Of a stretch of DNA of 64,000 nucleotides, positions 57,649 to 64,000 are shown piece by piece. Location of the stretch: assembly GCA_035566435.1 (NCBI GenBank), contig DATMRF010000105.1, positions 186,001 to 250,000 on the forward strand, given 5' to 3'. This DNA comes from DATMRF01 sp035566435 (GTDB taxonomy: Bacteria; Verrucomicrobiota; Verrucomicrobiia; Limisphaerales; UBA8199). Each line of letters opens with the position of its first letter. The first letter of the stretch is position 1. The position numbers were made by a program, and so were the translations under genes. The notes under the pieces were generated by a model. It made no database searches and was not told the DNA's origin. It saw only the letters and a program-made list of their open reading frames with translations.

Positions 57649-59607
57649 CTACGTAGACTCCGGTTTCAGAGCGTGCAGGATCTTCTCGGTGTCATAGACG
57701 CACCCGGCCCAGATCCCGCCGCTTGCCAGTTGCAACGTGGCCCACAGCCGCGTGTCCTGCGGAAGAGCCGGATGCGCCGCCAAGTCGGTCCGCGATTGCC
57801 GCAGCGCCAGGACCTGGCTGCCCTCCGCGGGCGTAAACCACCGTTCGCCTTCGCCAACCAAATCCACGCTGCCCTCGCAGCGGCGAGTATCAATCAGAAT
57901 TTGAACAGTGTCTCCTTCCAAGAGCTTGCCAATCGGTCCGCCGGCGAGGGCTTCGGGGCTGACGTGCCCGATGCAGGCGCCGGTCGAGACGCCGGAGAAG
58001 CGGGCGTCGGTCAGAACGGCGACCTGTTTTCCGAAGGGCAGATGTTTGAGTGCGCCGGTGACCTGGTAGGTCTCTTCCATGCCGGTCCCCAGCGGCCCGA
58101 CACCCGCGAGCACCAGAACGTCGCCGGCATGGATGCGTCCTTGCTTGATGGCGACCATCGCGGCGGGCTCACTGACAAACAGGCGCGCCGGCCCAGCCTT
58201 ACGATAACAACCCGCGGCGTCGAGGAGGGAAGCATCAATAGCGGCGCACTTCACTACCGCGCCTTCCGGGGCAAGGTTGCCTTGGACAAAGGCGAGCGTG
58301 CTGGCCAGCCCGCATTCCCTGGCTCGCGAGGGCGGCAGGATGACCTCGTCCGGCTCGACACCATCGAGCTTCAGGAGCAGGTCGCGGAACCGGCGGCGGC
58401 GTTCCGATTTCTCCCATTCATCGAGGTTTTCATCCAGCGTCTTGCCGGTGACCGTGAGCGAGCGAGTGTGGAGCAACCCCAAATTGCGCAAGTGCAGCAT
58501 CACTTCGGGCACGCCGCCCGCGAGAAACACCCTGATGGTGGGATGGTGCACAGGGCCATTGGGCAGAACGCTGACGAGCCGCGGAACGCGACGGTTTATC
58601 GCGATCCAGTCCTCGACCGTCGGGGCAGGGAAGCCCGCCGCATGAGCAATGGCCGGGATATGCAACAACAGGTTCGTGGACCCGCCAAACGCGGCGTGCA
58701 GCGTCATGGCGTTGCGAAGGCTCTCCTGAGTCAAAATGTCGCGTCCGCGCAAACCCTTGGTTTCGAGATGATGCAGGGCGCGGGCCGAGCGCCGCGCCAA
58801 ATCAAGCCAGACCGGCTGCCCGGACGGAGACAGGGCAGAGTGGGGCAAAGAGAGGCCCAACGCTTCACTGACCACCTGAGCGGTGGCGGCCGTGCCGAGG
58901 AATTGGCAGCCGCCGCCCGGAGAAGCGCACGCCCGGCAACCGAGCTCCGCCGCTTCGGAAAGGGTGACCAGACCATGGGCGAACCGGGTTCCTAACGTCT
59001 GAACGGTGCCGGCGTCCTCGCCTGTTTCCGGCGGCAAGGTCACCCCCCCGGGCACGACGACGGACGCGAGGTCCCTCAGTCCGGCTACCGCCATCATCAT
59101 CGCGGGCAGTCCTTTATCGCAAGTGGCGATGCCGAGAACACCGGCGCGCCGGGGCAGAGAGCGGGCGAGTCTCCGCAACACGATGGCGGCATCATTCCGG
59201 TAGGGCAGGCTGTCGAACATCCCTTCCGTGCCCTGAGTGCGTCCGTCGCAAGGGTCGGAGCAATATCCCGCGAAGGGGATGACGCGCAGCCGCCGAAATT
59301 CCTCCGCGGCGGCTTTCACGAGCAGCCCGATTTCCCAGTGGCCGGTGTGATAGCCGAGGGCAATGGGCTTGCCATCCGGCGCGCGCAGGCCGCCCTGCGT
59401 GCTCAAGATGAGAAATTGTTTGGCGGCGGTGTCCGACGCTTCCCAGCCCATGCCGGCGTTCTGTGTGAGTCCGAAGATATCCCCGCTGGGGGCGTTCTTC
59501 AGCATGTCCTCGGTAAGCGGCAAGTTCCCCACCGGGCCAGGCGCGCGGGTCCGAACCTGGAAAATGTCCGCAACAGGAGGATCAGACGAATCATCGACGG
59601 AGCTCAT
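57649..59607 (-). CDS. D-xylonate dehydratase, YjhG/YagF type
   Basis: Member of the IlvD/Edd dehydratase family that converts D-xylonate to 2-keto-3-deoxy-D-xylonate. The 652-residue product follows E. coli YjhG (655) over its full length: FQVRTRAPGPVGNLPLTEDML, SGDIFGLTQNAGMGW, SDPCDGRTQGTEGMFDSLPYRNDA, CDKGLPAMMMA, CRACASPGGGCQFLGTAATAQVV and TDARFSGVSTGACIGH. The cysteines in SDPC, CDKG and GGGC are the expected iron-sulfur ligands. The ATG at 59607 matches the YjhG start; the frame above it runs into an inverted repeat. It diverges from the MFS transporter and FAH-family genes, which complete the pathway. Confidence 0.94.
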   Translation of the reverse strand: MSSVDDSSDPPVADIFQVRTRAPGPVGNLPLTEDMLKNAPSGDIFGLTQNAGMGWEASDTAAKQFLILSTQGGLRAPDGKPIALGYHTGHWEIGLLVKAAAEEFRRLRVIPFAGYCSDPCDGRTQGTEGMFDSLPYRNDAAIVLRRLARSLPRRAGVLGIATCDKGLPAMMMAVAGLRDLASVVVPGGVTLPPETGEDAGTVQTLGTRFAHGLVTLSEAAELGCRACASPGGGCQFLGTAATAQVVSEALGLSLPHSALSPSGQPVWLDLARRSARALHHLETKGLRGRDILTQESLRNAMTLHAAFGGSTNLLLHIPAIAHAAGFPAPTVEDWIAINRRVPRLVSVLPNGPVHHPTIRVFLAGGVPEVMLHLRNLGLLHTRSLTVTGKTLDENLDEWEKSERRRRFRDLLLKLDGVEPDEVILPPSRARECGLASTLAFVQGNLAPEGAVVKCAAIDASLLDAAGCYRKAGPARLFVSEPAAMVAIKQGRIHAGDVLVLAGVGPLGTGMEETYQVTGALKHLPFGKQVAVLTDARFSGVSTGACIGHVSPEALAGGPIGKLLEGDTVQILIDTRRCEGSVDLVGEGERWFTPAEGSQVLALRQSRTDLAAHPALPQDTRLWATLQLASGGIWAGCVYDTEKILHALKPEST

Positions 59608-59702
59608 CGCGTCATTGAACCATTTGGGAGCGGCTTGGTTCAAGGGCCGAGTATCCAACGGATGCGATTTGAACTGACCGACCGAAGGCCGTGGTAACAT
59701 TG

Positions 59703-59800
59703 AAAGCGGCAGAAGACAGCCGCACTCCAAGACCTGTCGGAGGCAAACCGCGCGGACGCCCTCGCATGAGTCTTGGAGTGCGGCTGTCTTCTGCCGCTTT
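59703..59800. repeat. Inverted repeat with 30-bp perfect arms
   Basis: The arm at 59703-59732 (starts AAAGCGGCAGAAGACAGC) is matched exactly by its reverse complement at 59771-59800, with a 38-bp loop. The inner arm end CCGCACTCCAAGA is shared with the TTTGGAGTGC element at 32530. Perfect arms suggest recent arrival or active correction. Confidence 0.85.
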
Positions 59801-59936
59801 CCGGCCCTGAGCTGACGGGCCCGCCTTGCGCGTTTTCTGTTTCGGCAACACGTAATTTCCGGCGGAACTGCGAGCCAGACCCCCGCTGCAACGATTGACC
59901 GATTCTTTAGACCGTGCCCGAAAGCCCTTGGAAGTA

Positions 59937-60063
59937 GCGCAGATTTTCAATCTGCTGTATCGCAGAATTGCATTCTGCTTCGGCTAGCGCTCAGCGAGAT
60001 CTCCGTAGCTTTCGACGCACGGCAGATTACAAATCTGCGATACAGCAGATTGAAAATCTGCGT
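59937..60063. repeat. Inverted repeat CGCAGATTTTCAATCTGC, 30-bp arms
   Basis: The arm at 59937-59966 (GCGCAGATTTTCAATCTGC...) pairs with 60034-60063 at 29 of 30 positions. Inside each arm GCAGATT and AATCTGC pieces also pair, giving a nested palindrome. The 67-bp centre contains further AGATT/AATCT pieces. Confidence 0.85.
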
Positions 60064-60080
60064 TACGCCCAGGGGGAATT

Positions 60081-60155
60081 GGTAGGGCGTGCTGTCCCCA
60101 GCGCGCCGCACTGATGCCAGGGATGAACGGCGCGCTGGGGACAGCGCGCCCTACC
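60081..60155. repeat. Inverted repeat GGTAGGGCGYGCTGTCCCC, 28-bp arms
   Basis: The arm at 60081-60108 pairs with 60128-60155 at 27 of 28 positions around a 19-bp loop. Related sequence occurs as a half-copy at 12376-12403 and as a diverged full copy at 62417-62500, so this is a dispersed family in this genome. Confidence 0.85.
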
Positions 60156-60214
60156 GCGATTGAATTCCAGGTCGACCTTCGCGTTGGGGCTTGGTACAAG
60201 TGTCCCTGATTCTG

Positions 60215-61531
60215 ATGCCTATCAGGCAACAACGCTGGCTGCGCATAATCCCCGTGGCGCTGATCATGTACACCATCTCGTATATCGATCGCACCAACAT
60301 CGCCCTGGCGCTGGATCCCAAGCTGTCGCCGATGATGCAGTTCCTGGGGATGGATGACAAAATCAAGGGTAACGCCGTGGGGATTTTTTTCTTCGGCTAT
60401 TTGCTGCTGCAAATTCCCAGCGGCTATCTTGCGAATCGTTGGAGCCCTCGGAAACTCATCAGCATATTTCTCATCTGTTGGGGCGCCTGCGCGATCGGAT
60501 GTGGGCTGGTCAACACCACCGCTCAATTCAGAACGATGCGCTTTCTGCTAGGGGTGGCGGAGAGCGGAGTATTCCCATCGACCCTGGTACTGCTGTGCAA
60601 TTGGTTTCCACGCGCCGAGCGCGCCCGAGCGAACGCTTACTGGAACCTGTGCCAGCCATTGGCCGTAGCGGGAGCCGCCCCCATCACCGGCGCGCTGCTG
60701 GGGGTTTGGGGCTGGCGTGCGGCGCTTATCGTAGAAGGTGCGCTTCCGCTTATTTGGATACCTGTTTGGTGGTTTTATATCAGCGATCACCCAAGGGAAG
60801 CCAAGTGGATTTCAAGGGAGGAACGGGAGCATCTTGAAACCACGCTCGCGCAAGAGGCAGCGGAACTGGGAACAGCGAAACCAGGATCATTATGGGACGC
60901 GATAACAGAGCGTTCGGTGCTATTGGCGCTGCTGGTGATGGTGCCTATCTATTTTTTCGAGAATTGTGCCGCCTACGGCTGTAACACTTTCCTCAGCGAG
61001 GCGCTCAAGGGCCATGGCAAGAATTTCACGCCGTTGCAAACCGGGATTCTTTATGCCATTCCGTACCTGGTGACGGCGGTTGTCATGATTCTGGTTTCGC
61101 GTCACTCGGACAAAACGCAAGAACGCCGCGGTCATGTTGCTTTCGTCTATTCAGTCGCCGGCCTTTGTCTCATCGCCAGCGTCCTCAGTAGTCGATATTC
61201 ATTCTGGCTTTCCTATGGATTCCTTTGTTTTGCCATCCAGGGACCGTTTGCGGGTCTGGCCCCGTTCTGGGCGATTCCCTCCGAAACCATGCCTCGAATC
61301 GTCGTCGGCACGGTGATGGGTTTGGTAAATGCTTTTGGAAACCTGGGCGGCTGGGCGGGCAATTATACCTTCGGATGGTTAAAGGAAGAAACGGGTGACA
61401 TTGTGGTTCCCTTCGCGGTTTTGGGCACTGGTTTGCTGGTCGGCGCACTGCTGTGTTTTCTGCTGCCCAAGCGCAAAGTCACACAAACGCTGACGCCGGA
61501 CGGAGCCAGCACCCTGATTAAGGGCATTTAG
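60215..61531 (+). CDS. MFS transporter, anion:cation symporter type
   Basis: A 438-residue twelve-helix transporter of the ACS group that takes up sugar acids such as hexuronates, glucarate or galactonate. SYIDRTNIALA in helix 1, FFFGYLLLQIPSGYLANRWSPRKL with the MFS loop 2-3 motif, and RFLLGVAESGVFPSTLVLLCNWFPRAERARANAYW are characteristic. The ATG at 60215 is chosen; a TTG eight codons earlier exists and neither has a clear ribosome site. It is followed 19 bp later by the FAH-family gene. With the divergent xylonate dehydratase it probably imports a C5 or C6 aldonate. Confidence 0.92.
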   Translation: MPIRQQRWLRIIPVALIMYTISYIDRTNIALALDPKLSPMMQFLGMDDKIKGNAVGIFFFGYLLLQIPSGYLANRWSPRKLISIFLICWGACAIGCGLVNTTAQFRTMRFLLGVAESGVFPSTLVLLCNWFPRAERARANAYWNLCQPLAVAGAAPITGALLGVWGWRAALIVEGALPLIWIPVWWFYISDHPREAKWISREEREHLETTLAQEAAELGTAKPGSLWDAITERSVLLALLVMVPIYFFENCAAYGCNTFLSEALKGHGKNFTPLQTGILYAIPYLVTAVVMILVSRHSDKTQERRGHVAFVYSVAGLCLIASVLSSRYSFWLSYGFLCFAIQGPFAGLAPFWAIPSETMPRIVVGTVMGLVNAFGNLGGWAGNYTFGWLKEETGDIVVPFAVLGTGLLVGALLCFLLPKRKVTQTLTPDGASTLIKGI

Positions 61532-61550
61532 GCGTAAGAGACAAACAAGA

Positions 61551-62408
61551 ATGAAAATTTGCAGGTTCGAGAATGCCGAGGGCGATATTAAGATTGGCCT
61601 GGTCGAAAACGATTCCACAATTATCGATTTGTCACCGACAGGGATGGATCGTTTGGGCCGAGTGCTGGAAAGCGAAGATCCCCAGGCACAAGTAACAGCT
61701 CTTTGCCATCCGCAACTGCCACGCTGGACACTTTCTGAGGTTTGTTTGCAGGCACCGGTCGATGGACAAGAGGTGTGGGCCGCCGGCGTGACCTATCTCC
61801 GCAGCAAAAAGGCGAGGATGGAAGAGTCGGATTTCAGCGCGACGGCATACGACCGCGTCTATGCGGCAGAACGGCCCGAACTTTTCTTCAAATCATTGTC
61901 CGAGAAAGTAGCTGCTCCGGGTGAAGCGGTAGGCATCCGGCGGGACGCGCGCTGGAGTGTGCCAGAACCGGAACTGGCCCTGGTGCTGAATTCCCATGGC
62001 CGGGTTACAGGCTACACCATTGGGAACGACATGAGTTCGCGCGATATCGAAGGCGAGAACCTGTTGTATCTGCCGCAAGCCAAGATCTACCGGCATTCCT
62101 GTGCGCTGGGACCGTGGATCCTCGTCGGCGCCAGCGAATCGGACGCGCGCGAGTGGACCATTGCAGTGGCTATCGAACGGGCTGGCGCGCGGGTGTTCCA
62201 AGGTGAAACGTCGATCGGGCAGATCAAGCGCCGCTTTGAGGATTTGGCGCGGTTTCTGTTCCGCAGCCAGGACTTTCCTCGCGGCGCGGTCCTCCTCACC
62301 GGCACCGGGATCGTGCCGCCGGAGGGTTTCACACTCAAGGAGAACGATGTGGTCGAAATTCGGATCAGCGGAATCGGCGTGCTGCGCAATCCGGTCGCCG
62401 TGGTGTGA
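61551..62408 (+). CDS. FAH-family hydrolase/dehydratase (2-keto-3-deoxy-sugar acid type)
   Basis: A 285-residue fumarylacetoacetate hydrolase-fold protein. VWAAGVTYLRSKKARMEES, PELFFKSLSEKVAAPGEAVGIR, WSVPEPELALVLNSHGRVTGYTIGNDMSSRDIEGENLLYLPQAK and LLTGTGIVPPEGFTL are present; the Glu-x-Glu and Asp metal ligands are kept. The same family includes 2-keto-3-deoxy-D-arabinonate/xylonate dehydratase, giving 2-oxoglutarate semialdehyde. The context (xylonate dehydratase, sugar-acid transporter) supports that role and a Weimberg-type route, although no semialdehyde dehydrogenase gene is in the window. Confidence 0.9.
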   Translation: MKICRFENAEGDIKIGLVENDSTIIDLSPTGMDRLGRVLESEDPQAQVTALCHPQLPRWTLSEVCLQAPVDGQEVWAAGVTYLRSKKARMEESDFSATAYDRVYAAERPELFFKSLSEKVAAPGEAVGIRRDARWSVPEPELALVLNSHGRVTGYTIGNDMSSRDIEGENLLYLPQAKIYRHSCALGPWILVGASESDAREWTIAVAIERAGARVFQGETSIGQIKRRFEDLARFLFRSQDFPRGAVLLTGTGIVPPEGFTLKENDVVEIRISGIGVLRNPVAVV

Positions 62409-62416
62409 CGAGAGGC

Positions 62417-62500
62417 AGGTCGGGAGCGTCTGTCCTCAGCGCGCCGCCTAAACATCGCTCGCGTCCACGGACGGCGCGCTGAGCACCGACGCGTCCTACC
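62417..62500. repeat. Diverged copy of the GGTAGGGCG inverted repeat
   Basis: AGGTCGGGAGCGTCTGTCCTCAGCGCGCCG-like left arm (62417-62446) pairs with CGGCGCGCTGAGCACCGACGCGTCCTACC-like right arm (62472-62500). The GCGCGCTGAG/CTCAGCGCGC core pairs perfectly, the outer parts imperfectly. It lies behind the FAH-family gene. Confidence 0.7.
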
Positions 62501-62615
62501 CGCGAAGCGCTCGTGGCGGTCCTTCCAACAAGGAGGTGCTTAAGCAGTTAGCTGTGCTAAAAACAAGCATCAAAACAACTTGAGCGCCGCTGTCTCCTGA
62601 ACTAAGCTTGACGAA

Positions 62616-64000
62616 ATGAGCCGTCACCGGGATCGCTGGTTGTGGCTGGGGTTGAGAGCCTTGGCCCGCGGTGCTCTATGCGTGAGCGGACTCGGAGTCG
62701 CAACGCTTGAGTTCGAGGCACTGGCGGGAGAGAGTTCAGCCGCAACGCATTTTCACAAGGAAATCCAGCCCGTTCTGACCAAGTATTGCTACGATTGTCA
62801 CGGCGACGGCATGCACAAGGGTAATGTCGCGTTCGACGAGCTGGGTTCGGACAAGGCCCTGGTTGATAATCACGAGCTCTGGAACAAGGTCCTCAGGAAT
62901 GTGCGGGCCGGATTGATGCCGCCTGCGAAAAAGCCGCGACCTGACGCCGTTGAGCGGGGGCGGCTGGAAAACTGGGTAAAATTCGAAACGTTCGGCATTG
63001 ATCCACGGAACGTCGACCCGGGCCGGGTGACCGTTCGGCGGTTGAACCGGGTCGAATACCGCAACACGATCCACGACTTATTGGGGGTGGATTTCGATGC
63101 CGAGAACCAATTCCCGCCCGACGACACCGGTTACGGCTTCGACGACATTGGAAGCGTGCTGACGTTGTCCCCAATGCTTCTGGAAAAGTACCTCGCCGCG
63201 GCAACGACGATCGTTGCGGAGGCAAAGCCGACGATCTCAAAGGTAATGCAAGAGGTCCCTGAGGAACCCGCGGCTAAGCGCGCCCGCGTGGCAGAGTTCC
63301 TGGCGAAGTTTGCCGGGAGAGCTTTCCGCCGTCCGGTCGAGCCTGACACGGCTGAGCGTTTGGCCGGTTTGGCAGAGCAGGCCTGGAGGCAGCCTGGAGC
63401 CACCTTCGAAGCGGGAATCGCCCGTGCGATGGTGGCGGTGTTGTCCTCTCCCCGGTTTCTTTTTCGCGAAGAGAAGTTGGAGCCCGGCGGCCACGGCAAG
63501 GGTTTTCCGCGCGTTGATGAGTTTTCCCTCGCTTCGCGCCTGTCGTATTTTCTCTGGTCGTCGATGCCGGATGCGGAACTTTTCAGTCTTGCGGCGGCCG
63601 GGCAGTTGCGGAAGAACCTGGACGCACAGGTCAAGCGCATGCTGGCGGACCGGCGTTCTCAGGCACTGGTGAGGAATTTCACGGGACAGTGGCTGCAGGC
63701 CCGCGACGTGGAGGGGATCCCCATCGAGGCGCGCTCGGTTCTCTTGCGCGAGGAGAAAGTGGACCCGGAACGGGACCGCAACCGCGCGCGATTCCGCGCC
63801 TTGCGGGACAAACCGGAGGACGCACGGACGCCGGAGGAGAAAGAAGAGCTCGCCGGGCTGCGCGCGGAGTTTGTCAAGCGCATCAATGCGCCGTTGCGAG
63901 TGGACTTCAACGGCAGGCTACGCCGCGCGATGCGGCAGGAGACGGAGAAGTATTTCGATTACGTGGTGCGGGAGGATCGTCCGTTGTTGGAGTTGATCGA
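62616..64000 (+). CDS. DUF1587/DUF1592-type CxxCH protein, 3' end beyond window
   Basis: The N-terminal 461 residues of a large planctomycete/verrucomicrobial exported protein. A signal segment ends near residue 40. A c-type haem domain follows with KYCYDCHGDGMHKGNVAFDEL and GLMPPAKKPRP (CxxCH plus distal Met). Then VTVRRLNRVEYRNTIHDLLGVDFD is the DUF1587 start, FLAKFAGRAFRRPVEPDTAERL the DUF1595 part, and DEFSLASRLSYFLWSSMPDAEL the DUF1592 part, with a charged insertion (DPERDRNRARFRALRDKPEDARTPEE) near 385-420. DUF1588 and DUF1585 should follow outside the window. These proteins are often paired with a DUF1552 gene downstream. Confidence 0.93.
   Translation, partial: MSRHRDRWLWLGLRALARGALCVSGLGVATLEFEALAGESSAATHFHKEIQPVLTKYCYDCHGDGMHKGNVAFDELGSDKALVDNHELWNKVLRNVRAGLMPPAKKPRPDAVERGRLENWVKFETFGIDPRNVDPGRVTVRRLNRVEYRNTIHDLLGVDFDAENQFPPDDTGYGFDDIGSVLTLSPMLLEKYLAAATTIVAEAKPTISKVMQEVPEEPAAKRARVAEFLAKFAGRAFRRPVEPDTAERLAGLAEQAWRQPGATFEAGIARAMVAVLSSPRFLFREEKLEPGGHGKGFPRVDEFSLASRLSYFLWSSMPDAELFSLAAAGQLRKNLDAQVKRMLADRRSQALVRNFTGQWLQARDVEGIPIEARSVLLREEKVDPERDRNRARFRALRDKPEDARTPEEKEELAGLRAEFVKRINAPLRVDFNGRLRRAMRQETEKYFDYVVREDRPLLELI

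Larger units (their letters stand above)
59608..60214. other. Divergent region with three consecutive inverted repeats
   Basis: These 607 bp between the dehydratase and transporter genes are dominated by three unrelated long inverted repeats (59703-59800, 59937-60063, 60081-60155). I see no gene. Promoters for both genes must lie between or within the repeats. Confidence 0.6.

Noticed and set aside
57583..58995. 470-codon plus-strand frame opposite the xylonate dehydratase
   Set aside because: Antisense shadow without motifs, while the minus-strand protein matches YjhG throughout.

Overview
The window reads as a piece of a high-GC Verrucomicrobiota chromosome, most likely the Pedosphaera/Limisphaerales side of the phylum. 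The reasons are lineage-typical protein families (two H-X9-DG pseudopilin-like proteins with N-terminal FTL(V/I)ELLVVIAII methylation motifs, a DUF1587/DUF1592-type CxxCH surface protein, a GH106-type enzyme, a PadR/permease-prefix pair) and the many palindromic intergenic repeats. The taxonomic call is inference. I see no rRNA, no confident tRNA, no CRISPR array and no complete insertion sequence.

Layout: 1-6 kb holds central energy genes (NDH-2 NADH dehydrogenase cut by the window edge, class II fumarase, dihydrolipoyl dehydrogenase) plus a 53-residue membrane protein. 6.4-8.3 kb is a large soluble protein with traces of a degenerate protein kinase fold. 8.7-12.4 kb is a tight NfeD / flotillin / beta-carbonic anhydrase / membrane protein operon. 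12.6-13.4 kb has a CheY-like gene and a broken receiver domain.

13.4-20.9 kb is the most striking region. Eight minus-strand genes, mostly overlapping or abutting, encode nicotinamidase (PncA), RNA 2'-phosphotransferase (KptA), an ADP-ribosylglycohydrolase, a NAD-kinase-like protein, an SPFH protein, an NrtR-type Nudix/winged-helix regulator, a DUF4291 protein and a 122-residue protein. They diverge from nicotinate phosphoribosyltransferase (PncB). The short divergent region has two GTGT-N7-ACAC palindromes overlapping a good sigma-70-type promoter. Together this looks like a self-regulated locus coupling ADP-ribose removal to NAD salvage and NADP synthesis, with two uncharacterised members.

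20.9-27 kb has a degenerate metallopeptidase-like protein, about 950 bp of non-coding DNA with helically phased ~10-bp repeats, a CPA2-type cation/proton antiporter, a pseudopilin-like protein, a receiver protein and the PadR pair with a visible operator. 27.3-36.8 kb is a secreted carbohydrate-degradation block (pectate-lyase-like beta-helix/propeller fusion, thioredoxin-rhodanese protein, clan GH-A hydrolase, GH106-like rhamnosidase). 36.8-39.3 kb holds an unknown protein with an AAGGTTAC repeat cluster and a NERD protein. 39.4-47.3 kb is an HME-RND efflux operon ending in a NarL-type regulator. 47.7-51.6 kb is a succinate dehydrogenase/fumarate reductase operon. 51.6-57.6 kb has an unusual ankyrin/CxxCH/toroid protein, a Tat-exported SRPBCC protein, a second pseudopilin-like protein and unknowns. 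57.6-62.4 kb is a D-xylonate-type pathway (dehydratase, MFS transporter, FAH-family enzyme) whose divergent region carries three different long inverted repeats in a row. The window ends inside a DUF1592-type cytochrome gene.
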